Shown one piece after another: positions 19,101 through 29,200 of a DNA stretch of 64,000 nucleotides. How positions within the stretch are numbered: the first letter of the stretch is position 1; each line of letters opens with the position of its first letter. Under the pieces are notes generated by a model. That model worked only from the letters and a program-made list of their open reading frames with translations. It searched no databases and was not told the DNA's origin. Location of the stretch: positions 8,136,664-8,200,663 of the forward strand of contig NC_133220.1 in NCBI RefSeq assembly GCF_040436345.1, written 5' to 3'. The position numbers and the translations under genes were made by a program. Origin of the DNA: Pagrus major (lineage: Eukaryota > Chordata > Actinopteri > Spariformes > Sparidae).

Positions 19101-20110
19101 CTCTTTCTTATTGGCCAAATGTGAGCGGATTGTAACGTGACGTGAAAAATCTCTCGGCTGTCTCTACCAGCCTGTGGACGATTTGTTGAAGTTGTTCGAG
19201 TGCTGATGGACTGTGGATTTCTCTGTGAAGGACTCGGATCCGGGTCGGATTTCCTGCGACCCGACTAAAGGATGTGACTTCAGGCCTTGTCTCAGTGCTT
19301 CTCTTCGCTACGCTAACAGCGTAGCTAAAGTTAGCTTATAAAAAGAGTCTGCTTACGTAAACTAGCGACTGCACAGAGCCTGAGAAATGTGATAACAACC
19401 TGAATTTCCCTTCTGCTGATTAGTTTCTCCTCTTCCTCCTCTCTCCGTCTCTGTTTGTCTTTAAATGTCTTCACACCTTCATCATTTACTCTCTAATGGA
19501 CTGAATCACTCCTCCACCCACGAGCCTCTGACAGCAGCCAGCATTTCTCTCTGCTGGAAACTCGTCCTGGAAGGTGTTGTCAAGATGGCCGCATTTCTAC
19601 CCTCGACTGTGGCGACGCCGCAGCAACCAGAGGCCGCAGGTCGTTTGGCTTCATTAGTGTCGGCGGGGGGGCCGTGATGTCAACGAGCTCCAGGCGACAA
19701 GCATGTTAACTACGGCCCGAGTGAGTTTAGAAAAGTTGGAACCTGAGCTGACAGACAGTTTGCTGACTCCACACTGACTCACTGCTGCGTGTCTGCAGCC
19801 TCGACATCAGTGAAACCATTCAGAGACGCTCCTCTAAACTCCCTGCTTTCTTTGTCAGGCGCCTGAATCTCTCCGAGCAGAGGAAACCGGGTCGGATTAG
19901 ACCGAAAAAAAATAGAGAAATGATAATCCCTCAATTGAATTTCATCCTCCTTTTGAAAACATCAGATTATGTAAAGAGAGTGTGTGACTGTGTGTGTAAA
20001 CGTCGTCCTCTGTCGCAGCACAAACAACCTGCAAGACGTTTGATATTTTCCCTCCACAGAGCCACATGTCAGAGAGACGCCGCTGCTGACGTGTTTCATT
20101 AGCAAATCAA
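16121..20110. other. Intergenic DNA between the PMCA gene and pth4
   Basis: No gene was recognised. It contains a repeat beginning 'ggttaagttcacccaaaaa' at about 16310, a foldback element at 18296-18459 and a segment beginning 'aaaggggctctttgtaac' near 19059 that resembles short fish repeats. Confidence 0.55.
18296..18459. mobile_element. Small foldback (MITE-like) element
   Basis: Two arms of about 60 bp are inverted copies. The left reads 'gatttttgagtctcgttccc' then 'aactcgtcaaa'. The right, reverse-complemented, reads the same with a few mismatches, and similarity extends to 'caaagg' at both outer ends. A smaller gggacgg/ccgtccc pair lies in the loop. There is no coding capacity. Confidence 0.7.
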
Positions 20111-20113
20111 ATG

Positions 20114-20168
<55 letters not shown>

Positions 20169-20172
20169 GTGT
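20111..20172 (+). repeat. (GT)n tract next to the pth4 TATA box
   Basis: GT repeats with two GC interruptions end about 10 bp before the TATA box at 20182. Confidence 0.93.
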
Positions 20173-20181
20173 CGGGGGCTC

Positions 20182-20189
20182 TATAAAAG
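20182..20189 (+). promoter_or_regulatory. pth4 core promoter, TATA box
   Basis: TATAAAAG sits about 70 bp upstream of a strong splice donor (acaag then gtgagc, 20256). Transcription would start near 20212, giving a short non-coding exon 1 of about 44 bp. A spliced 5' UTR is typical of PTH-family genes. Confidence 0.75.
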
Positions 20190-20396
20190 GGCCGGAGGTC
20201 GAACCTGAAGTCAGTTTATTGACTGACGATCAGAGGAGCGGCCGTCAACAACAAGGTGAGCGACTTTAAGACCGTCATCACTTGACGAAGCTCAGAGTGA
20301 TTTATACTTGATTTCATCTTTAATTTGATTTCGCAGTTTCTGTCACGCTTCAGTGATCTGTGTTTTCTTCTATTCCTGTAATAGAATTTAATTTCT

Positions 20397-20764
20397 TTAA
20401 AGGTGCACTACGTAGTTTTGGGGAAGAAATTTTAATCAGAGAAAAAAAATCTGCATTAACTGATTTTTTTGTTATGCCTAAACAAACTAAATAAACAAAC
20501 TCTTCTTTTCATGACTGAATAAACAAACTGACCTTTAAAGGACAATACAGCTTCATACTGTTTTACTTTGTTTATAACTGGCGGACCCTGCCACCTTTCT
20601 AGCTTCAAACAGTGTTCTGGGACCTTAATTTCCTCTGAGAACAGCTTGTTTATTCACTTATGGAAAAGATGAATATTTCTGAGTTTGTATTATCACCTCA
20701 TTAATATTATAAATATTAATTCTGAGTTGTAATTTCTTCCAAAACTACATAGTGCTCCTTTAAA
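20397..20764. mobile_element. MITE-like element, family A, copy 1
   Basis: Ends are inverted copies: 'aaaggtgcactacgtagttt' at the left and, reverse-complemented, 'aaaggagcactatgtagttt' at the right. The body carries 'ggaccctgccacctttctag' and 'cagcttgtttattcactta', also found in copies near 23000, 41800 and 52850. There is no coding capacity. Confidence 0.8.
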
Positions 20765-20831
20765 CGTGGTTATTGTGTTGTAATGTAGCTTCGTGATTGG
20801 TTTAGGCAACAAAACGGACACATTTTTCCAG

Positions 20832-20947
20832 TTAAAGGTTCATTATGTAGTTTTGGGGATCTTCAGTCGCTCAACAAACAAGATAAACAGTCAAAAGGTT
20901 TTCATGACTGAATGAACTGAACAAACAAACTGACCTTTAAGGTGCTT
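20832..20947. mobile_element. MITE-like element, family A, partial copy
   Basis: The left end 'aaaggttcattatgtagttt' is like copy 1, followed by a shortened body with 'catgactgaatgaactgaac' and ending in 'gacctttaagg'. Confidence 0.55.
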
Positions 20948-22215
20948 TCTGTAAGAAAGAAACATTTATTTTTATTGTTAAATTAAGGAACCAAAACTAG
21001 TTTACATTTCTGTTTGTGTTTTGTTGATTGACTGAAGGTTGGACGAATTCACCAACAAGTTCACCATGTGTTCAAACGTTTTTCTTTTCCACTGGTCAGT
21101 CGTCAGTAGTCCAACAGAGATGTTCACATGTATTTTTGAAAATTGTTCTGCGGTTGAACAGTAAAAATGACCCTGTGTGTCTTTTACGAGACACTTTTCC
21201 TCGACCTTCTTCGTGAGCTCAAGAAAAGATGTGAAGTTAAAGCCACCTGCACTCACACTGCAAGGAACTCTGGGATTATAGCATTTTCTCGACGTGAGAT
21301 AGGAAAAAGACTGAAGCACTGATCACTTTTCCTCAGCATTTAGAGACTTTAAACATCTCTTCTGGGTCATTTCAGTCCGTTAGGAAGCAACGAAAATGCC
21401 TGTAATTCAATATTACTCAACTTTCCCATCATCACACCTGCTGTGAGAACTGTGACTTCTTTAAGACCAACAGTTCAAAAGTACGTCCACAAATATTCGT
21501 TTAGATTTGATATTACTTGATGTTTAAATCAAAATGTATCTTGTGGGAATCGAACATTTAAATAAACTTCTGAGTTAACGTCTTCACAGAGCACAGCTGA
21601 GCTCAGTTTGGATTCTGATCCAGGAAGAAAAAAAATATTTCTTGCACGATCCATCTTAAGGAATATTCAGAAAATGTTTGACTTGCAGATCATCATCAGG
21701 AAAATGGCTTAAATGACTGAGGCTCAAATATAAAAAACATCTTGTTGACGCCATATTTGATGATAAAAACTCTTAAAAAACGTTCGTCCTACACGAACAA
21801 AATGTGTGAAAACATCCACAGGAACACGTCAGACCTCCTGCAGTGAGATCCTGCAGAAACAAAGTCGATTGTTCATCTGGAGTTTAAATTCGACAGTGTA
21901 AACAGACACGTTTTTTTTTTTGGATGAATAGATTGAATGGGGGATGTTCTCTGTGGATTTGAGCTCTTTTTAGGTCAAGTTGTCATTATTCATGAAAGAA
22001 CAATACCTTTTTTTCTGCAGGAAAAACGGTAAGAATAAGAGATTTTTTCCCGCTTTTTCTTGCGGGTGACGTCACTTCTTCGCTTAAATCCTCAAAAAGT
22101 TATTCAAATATAAGAAAATGAACTGATGACAACCAGTGGAGACGTGTTTTATGATGCTTCCTGACTTTTTCTTTGTCTTTTACGTGAAGAGATTTGATGT
22201 TTGTTGTTGCAGAAG

Positions 22216-22708
22216 ATGCAGATGTCCCACCGGTCCGTGCAGTGGCTCACCGTCCTGCTTCTTGTCGTCGTCACAACCATCCGGTGTCAACAGAGCGAGA
22301 GGTGAGACGAACATGGTGCAAGCTTTCAATGCTTTGACACAAAACTTCATAAACATATCAGTGAGAAAGTGTTTGGTGTGCTTCACTGAAAATGACTCTG
22401 AGGCCGACAGATGTTTCCTCTCTGCTTCCTGCAGCCGTCGAGCTGTGACTGAACACCAGCTGATGCACGACCGCAGCAAAAACATCCAGAGTCTGAAGAG
22501 ACTCATCTGGCTGTCCAGCGCCATCGAGGGGCTCCACACGGCCCAGACCCGCTCCGCTCCTGCTTTCAGCCCCACAAAGGTCCTGAACCTGGCTCTCAAT
22601 CCAGCGCTGGTCCCTGCTGCCGGGGGCCTCCAGCCCGGCCGGGTGCAGAGCGTCCTCAGAGACTTCTTTAACCCCTACCTGACCCAGCTGCCAGACAGAG
22701 AGTCCTAA
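22216..22708 (+). CDS. pth4: Parathyroid hormone 4 (Pth4) preprohormone
   Basis: Secreted peptide of the PTH/PTHrP family, acting on class B G-protein-coupled PTH receptors; in zebrafish, Pth4 is described as a brain peptide affecting bone and phosphate. Coding exons are 22216-22301 (phase 2) and 22435-22708, giving 119 aa, after non-coding exon 1 near 20212-20255. The preprohormone has a hydrophobic signal peptide (WLTVLLLVVVTTIRC), a short pro-region ending SRR and a mature peptide starting AVTEHQLMHD. The pattern then continues with IQSLKRLIWLSSAIEGLHTA, which fits the receptor-binding N-terminal region of PTH-family hormones. The Arg-Arg site immediately before AVTEH is the expected propeptide cleavage point. 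The intron splitting signal peptide from pro-region matches the family layout. Assignment to pth4 rather than pth1, pth2 or pthlh rests on the SLKRLIWLSSAIEGLHTA segment from memory. Confidence 0.9.
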
Positions 22709-22731
22709 CATGAAGCCGCTGCACACGTTCA

Positions 22732-22737
22732 TTAAAG
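22732..22737 (+). terminator. pth4 polyadenylation signal ATTAAA
   Basis: ATTAAA lies 24 bp after the stop codon and is followed by a T/GT-rich stretch (ttgtgtccatcgtgtg). This would make a very short 3' UTR. No better signal was seen nearby. Confidence 0.6.
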
Positions 22738-22739
22738 AT

Positions 22740-24500
22740 TATTATTTAATTGTGTCCATCGTGTGAACGATGAGACAAATGAAGCACAAAATCACCTGTT
22801 AGTGTCGAGACATTCAGCAGAAGATGTTTAAAGTTTAACGCAAAAAAACAACTCAATCACCAGAATAAATGTTGGTAATGAACGTTTCTACTTTACATTT
22901 CTTTAGGATCAGTTTTCAGCACTGTTCTTGGCTGTTTTTTGGCTTAAAATACACATTTTGGTCGCCACAAATGTGGCCAGAGATGTCACGAGGTCTCCTT
23001 AAAGGGGCACTACGTAGTTTTGAAGAAGAAACTCAAACTCAGAATTTTAATATTTACAATATAAATGAGGTAATAACACAAACTCAGAAATATTCATTTT
23101 TTCATAACTGAATAAACAAGCTGTTCTCAGAGGAAAATAAGGTCCCCAGAAGACTGTCTGAAGCTAGAAAGGTGGCAGGGTCCGCCACATATAAACAAAG
23201 TAAAGCAGTATGAAAGTGTGTTGTCCTTTAAGGTCAGTTTGTTTATTCAGTTTATTCAGTCATGAAACAAGGAGAGTTTGTTTATTCTTCCCCAAAACTA
23301 CAAATGCAACTTAAAAACATTGAAATGTGAATGTATCAGTGGTTTGCAGAAACGTTAAGTGACAGCATTTTATTTTGGCGTCTGGGCTAAATACATTTAC
23401 AGTAATGAAGAAATATTTGAGTTTGAGCTGCCTGAACAACGTTTATCAGTGAGCAGCTGTTTTGTCTCAACGTATGATCACATTGTACATCGAAGGCTGG
23501 AAGATAAAACCAGAAAATAAAAATGTTTTCAAGCATGTGAAGAATCACAAATTGAATCATTTTTCTCATTTTTTTAGTGAAAAAATAGAGCAAGAATAAT
23601 AAAAGTCTGTGAACACAAACATCTTTTGATGTGAATTAACCTGTTTGTTATAATTACTCGATATCCAGGATGTCGACATTTCGAACATCGTTTGAATTGT
23701 TCTGGATAATTTGAGCACTACTTTCGTTCTTACATTTGCTCTTCTCTTCAACCGAAGACAAAGTCATCATGTGTTTCCTGTTTTCTGTTCGATCTCCTGC
23801 AGCACGCTCGCAGGTCACACCGTCAGCCAATGAAAACACTGATGCACCATATTTGGAAATGAAGAAGTCATATGTTTAGCATCATCACCCCAGGGCTGAG
23901 TGCAGTCAGGACAGAGACAGGGCTGCTGACAGGGAAATCAAGTCAGGTGTCCCGAGCCCTGGGAGGGCTGAACTGGTCCCTCTAACCATCAAAATGATCT
24001 GCTGGGGGACCTTTGGAGGTCATCTTGTCCCGGGCATGAGCAAGACTATCAGCGTCCCTGGACAGAGGGCTGATGTGACTGTAACTTGCACCATATGCAC
24101 ACATCTGGAGATAAACGTAATGCCCCTTTAATCAGCAAAAGGCAGTAATTGTTCAAATAACCCATCGTTTTATCGTAATATATGAAAATAATTTAAGTCT
24201 CGAGTAATTTTTCTGTACAGGCTGGGACAGAAAAATGGACGTTTCCGTAAAATGACCCTCAGCTGTAGTTTCTGCACGATTCAGCTCAGTCTGACCTCCT
24301 CACAGGAAGTCTGGTGGAGTTTGTTTCCCTCTGTAAACACTGTTCCTACAAGGTCCATATCCGAGAGAATGAATGGTGATTTAAGTAAAAACAGCATTTC
24401 TCATGTGGAAAACAGAAATTTGCGCCTTTAAGAGTCATAAATCTGTCAGAGAAGAGAGAGAGGAGCCTGTCTGCCTGCTGCCTGTCTGCCTGCGAGTCCT
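22740..24500. other. Intergenic DNA between pth4 and cept1
   Basis: It contains one family A MITE-like copy (22999-23314). Open frames here are short and show no recognisable domain. Confidence 0.55.
22999..23314. mobile_element. MITE-like element, family A, copy 2
   Basis: The left end is 'aaaggggcactacgtagttt' and the right end 'ccccaaaactacaaatgcaa'. It shares 'gaagctagaaaggtggcagg' with the copy near 41900 and is the reverse orientation of copy 1's body. Confidence 0.75.
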
Positions 24501-24519
24501 GACTCAGGGCTCAGACTCC

Positions 24520-24758
24520 ATATTAATGAGTGAAGCCACGCGAGATTTCCGTGATGGCTAACGAGAGCTAGCTTCCTGTGACAGCCACAGTGACACCGGT
24601 CGTGGTGATCCACCTACATCTGCAAACGTTTCTCCGGTATTATAAGTCACAAGGAGACAGTCTCAAACTGTCCACCCGCAGAGGGGTCCTGTCCGCCGGC
24701 TCGAAGCGCCCTCACCGCCCCTCGGACTGTCCGCGGCTCTCGTCCTTTAATCGGCCAG
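24520..24758 (+). promoter_or_regulatory. Probable cept1 first non-coding exon and promoter region
   Basis: A GC-rich stretch ends in a good donor (tcggccag then gtcagt, 24759). It would splice to the acceptor at 26146-26147 (ttcctag) of the start-codon exon. The transcription start is not determinable by eye. A GCTAAA hexamer repeat (25017-25046) and another short-repeat cluster follow in the intron. Confidence 0.45.
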
Positions 24759-25016
24759 GTCAGTCGGCGTTACATCCGTCAGCTCAGCTAGCTGTCTGTG
24801 GGTTAGCTTGTCAAGCTAGCCGCAGCTAGCCGCAGTCTTCAGGGGAGGTGTCAACGGCACAGTTTATTTTTAAACTGTATCATAAATGGTTAATGGTATT
24901 TTTCACGTCATTAAAGTATGAAGAAGTAATAAGGAGCCGGCAGCAAGCGAGAAACTTTACATTTCCTAGCTGACACGAGTCTTCCGCAGCGGCTGAGCGG
25001 ACGTTACAGCCTCCTC

Positions 25017-25046
25017 AAGCTAAAGCTAAAGCTAAAGCTAAAGCTA
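25017..25046 (+). repeat. (GCTAAA)n hexamer tract
   Basis: About five tandem copies of a gctaaa unit. Confidence 0.85.
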
Positions 25047-25417
25047 ATCCTCAACATCAGCAGCACTGATGCTAACAGCAATTAGCCGTGTTAGGCAGCG
25101 TTAGCAAACCGCTGAGGCAGATTGTTTGTTGTCAGGAGCTCGTGTGTTGCTGACAAGTCACAAGAAATAGTTTAGTAACACAGACACGGTCCGTCAAGAG
25201 GAACTGAGACACTGTCTTTTGATTTAGACTCTGTTAGCAGTTAGCTGATTAAACACTTATTAGCTCGTCTGAAGATATCTGAGGTTTTCTAACATGTCAT
25301 AGTCACAGATATCAGGTGGTCTGAGCAGTGTTGTGGCAGCAGCACACGTCTGATGTTATCAGTGTGCAACAGCAACACGTGTGACAGCTCAGGGCTGCTG
25401 CTGACCATCATCATGGG

Positions 25418-25870
25418 ATGTAACTGAGTACATTTACTCAAGTATTGTACTTACTACTACTGCATACTACATACTGACACTCCACTACGTTATGGAGGCA
25501 AATATTGTACTTTATACTCCACTACATTTATTTGATAACAGTATTTATTAGGGGTGGACTGATCATCAGCCCTGGATGATTATCGGGGCTGATATTCAGT
25601 CAATTATCTGTGATTTTTGTGTCAGGATGTCGATATAATAAACTAATTTAAAAATGTGCTGCCCACAACACTGTGTGATCGGTAACACAATTAATAGCCT
25701 ATTAACAAGATAATCTGAATCTGCAAAGTAATTAATGATTAAATTTAATATGAGGTACTTTAAACCTTTTACTCAAGTATTATTCATATGGCTGTCACTT
25801 TTACCAAAGTAATAATTTAACATAATATCTTAACTTTTACTCAAGTGTGACTTCTGCCGCCCATTTCGGT
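25418..25870. repeat. Interspersed repeat, 'agtacatttactcaagta' family, copy 1
   Basis: It starts 'gtaactgagtacatttactc' and ends with reversed 'cttttactcaagtgtgac' blocks. Sequence is shared with 43951-44450 in dram2 intron 5. The middle (about 25550-25740) is different and may be a nested insert. Confidence 0.6.
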
Positions 25871-26259
25871 CCCTGAGTGTTGACACCCACCGACACCTCT
25901 AAGGATCTTTGATCTCTATTGATTAACGATTAATCCTGTAAGTAGTTTTTCAAGAAAAAAAACACAAACCTTTCTCTGGTAGCAGCCTCTCCAATGTGAG
26001 GATTTGCTTCTTTCCTGTTAATTGTTATTGTAAGCTGAATGTCTTTGGGTGAACGGCCTGATGAGCAAATGAACTGAACAGTAAATAAACTGAGAGAACG
26101 TATCAATCATTAGTTGCAGCCTTAGTAAACTGATTTCTGTTTCCTAGGTCCTGTCCAGCCTCATCCAGCCCCACTGTGGATCTTTAGCCCCTCCGGCAGG
26201 ACAGTGGCAGAGGCAGAGCCGGAGCCATCAGGGACCAGACCAGCAGGCAGCAGGACTCC

Positions 26260-29200
26260 ATGAGCACGGCGGGGCAGCAGCAGGCGGGGGGCCTGCGTTC
26301 TCGTCGAGCCCTTGGCCGGGACAAGGACCCTGGGCAGGGCATGGGCATGGAGGCGGCCTGCTGGCTGGCCCCCGGAGTGCTGCGCAGGCTGATCGAGCTG
26401 CCCTCGCCCCCCCTGTCCAGACACCAGCTCAAGAGACTGGAGGAGCACAGGTAACGGTGATCTCTGATCTACAGGCTGAAGTACAACTTTATATGGAGTT
26501 ATATAAAGCAACAGTATGTAACTTTCTGGAAAAAGATGGTTAATGTCTTGTCAAATGCTGATACTTGATGAATTTGATGAGCTGGGTGATGCTCAACAAT
26601 CGGCCATCTAACTGCTTTAAAAGTTACTGAATGTTGCTTTAATGTTATGTTCAGTAAGTGTATGTTCTCCTGTGGTTTAGCTGTAGTATGTATAAACTAT
26701 ACAGAGACGCCCAGAGGTTCAGCAGTCCGATAAAGATGGATCAGTGTCTGTGTTGACCAGATGGAGTCATATGTCGTTCTCCTGTATGAAAGGGCTTTTT
26801 GTAACATCATGAGAATTTTGACAGAGAGCGCACTTCAAACTCAGTTGCTCTGAGGGTGCCTGTGGTTTCAATAGTTATTTATTCCTACAAATTAAGTATT
26901 TATGTGATGAACACTGTTAGAAACAAGACCTGATTGTACCAAATGTTTTCACAAGCTTAACTTGTTCCAACTGGAATAGAGTCAAAACATAATGCAGAGT
27001 CATTATTATTTCATTATATTCAGTGATGATGGCGGCACAAGTTGACAAAATGCTGGAATTTCAGGTCTGACAGTGATTTGTTTGGACTGATGTCGCCTAA
27101 ATTGAACTGTTGATGACTCTGCTCTGTGGCTGCTTGAGATAATGTTTGTCTCACAGCTTTGAGTCTTACAAGTTTAACAGATGAAATATCTGTCTGTCAT
27201 TCACATTCAACAACTGCTGACCTGTCTGAACTTGATGTGGGTTAATCACCTAAATTGTTTAGAAAACGATGTAACACTCCAGAAAGCTAAAGCCCTGTCC
27301 TTGTGCGTTCAAACATTAAACTACAAAGAGCTCCCTTCTTGTATAGTTCCCATTCTTGTGAACATGATATCTCAGAAACGCCTCAAGGGAACTTCCTTAA
27401 ATTTGGCACAAATGTCCACTTGGTCTCCAGGATGAACTGGGACTGTGGTTGGTCAAAGGTGAAAGGTCAGTGTGGCCCCACAAAACATGTTTTTTTTTTT
27501 GTCCATAACTCAAGAATTCATGCGTTAATTATGACAATGTTTCACAGAAATGTCTAAAATGATGAAGTGATGACATTTTATAGCCAAAAGTTCAGCTTCA
27601 CTGTGACATAATAGTTATTTCTCAGAGCCATAACTGAGGACCAGGAGGGGAGACTGTGACCATGTTTCACATCTGGTCGGACTCTGAACTGGTAACTAAT
27701 CTTGGGTGCCCTCTGTGAAACTGTGTGAGGCTTCCAGGTTTTAGTTTTTGTGATCCTCTGCAGTAACATCCATATTCGAAGCATCGTCTACTGTCACGGC
27801 TACAACTTTGTTTTCAGAATCAGCTTTATTGGCCGAACGTGTGAACACATACGAGGGACTTGACTGTTTTTCTCTCGGTGAACTTGCACATTAATAGACA
27901 TCCAGCAGAACAACAAAATTGAACAAAGTCAATTCAAATCAATTTTGTATCCTGAGTCTCTTCAGTGAGGACAGTCTGCTCCGTCTCTTCCTGAGGAAAG
28001 CTTCAGTGTGAAGTCAGTTATTGATTTGGGCCCCCGAGGTCTTTTCACTTCCTCTCCCTGGATGACAAACACGACAGGGGGCCTCCTGTTCCTCTGGTAG
28101 TCGACCACAAGCTCATTGGTTTTGCTGATGTTGAGCTTCAGGTGATTGTGGTTTCACCATGTGATGAAACTCCTCAGTGCTCTGTACTCTTCTGCAAAAA
28201 ATAGTCTGTAAGCGAAGGCGACTTGTTTCTCACTGGGATCGTACGTGTCATTATAGTAATAACTTTCATTTCACCGAAAATACACTTAATACCTTTTTAT
28301 TAAAATACTTCAAAGTCTTCACTCCATATTTTATGAGTCTGGACAGAAAAGGACATAAACTGTAACTCGACTGTTTTGCTGAGGCGGTAATTCTTATGCA
28401 GACTAACAGAAGTGACCTTGACTATCTACAGCTGAGGTGACAGTTTCTGTTGTAGCTGATTCAGCTCTTGTGATTTTAATATTTTCTCATTTAAATCATA
28501 ATTTCAGTATAAAAACAAGTAATTGTTCAGTCCTGATGAAAGTCAACATCAGTCATATTTATTGTCAGCCAGCCCCAGTCATGAATCCAACATCATTATC
28601 ATTTCTCTTGTTTTTAAATAATCTGGTAAATCACCAGAGTAGAGCCTTCATGTCCTCACCTGGCTGTTGTCTGTCCCTGCAGGTACAGCAGTGCTGGACG
28701 CTCCCTGCTGGAGCCTCTCATGCAGCGTTACTGGGAATGGTTGGTGGGACGAGTTCCTGCCTGGATCGCCCCAAACCTCATCACCATCATCGGCCTGGCC
28801 ACCAATGTCTTCACCACCCTCGTGCTCATCTACTACTGTCCGACTGCCACTGAACAGGTTGGTCATCGCTCGGAGACGTTGTACAGAACAGTCTTTATGT
28901 TAAAACATATTCAACATGCCTAAAGTTGATCACTACTCTCCAAGTAAGTCTTCTGGAGCAGCTCATCTGTGGTTATTACACATCCAGAAAATAAGTTTGT
29001 GGAGGTGCTTCTGCCTCCACAGCCTGCGTGTATCACAGGGATGTTTATCCACAGTATTTTTATCAATATCCATTTCCCCTGGCTGTCGTGCCAGCAGCCA
29101 GCTCTGGGTATATTTGATTACGTGGACCATCACAGGTCTATTAATGGGGCATTTTCGGGAAACTGACCTTCAACACAACAATGACGAGGGATATGTGAAT

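Larger units (their letters stand above)
20256..22212 (+). other. pth4 intron 1, with repeat-derived inserts
   Basis: Bounded by gtgagc and ttgttgttgcag. It contains a full inverted-end repeat (20397-20764) and a partial copy (about 20832-20947). No coding exon was seen. Confidence 0.75.

Noticed and set aside
22136-22708. Continuous 190-codon frame over pth4
   Set aside because: It reads through the intron from a non-ATG start. The correct frame is spliced 22216-22301 to 22435-22708.
22180-22732. Minus-strand frames of 124-139 codons opposite pth4
   Set aside because: Shadows of the pth4 exons; no recognisable domain or splice logic.
26161-26511. Minus-strand 116-codon frame opposite the cept1 start exon
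   Set aside because: Antisense shadow of a GC-rich coding exon.
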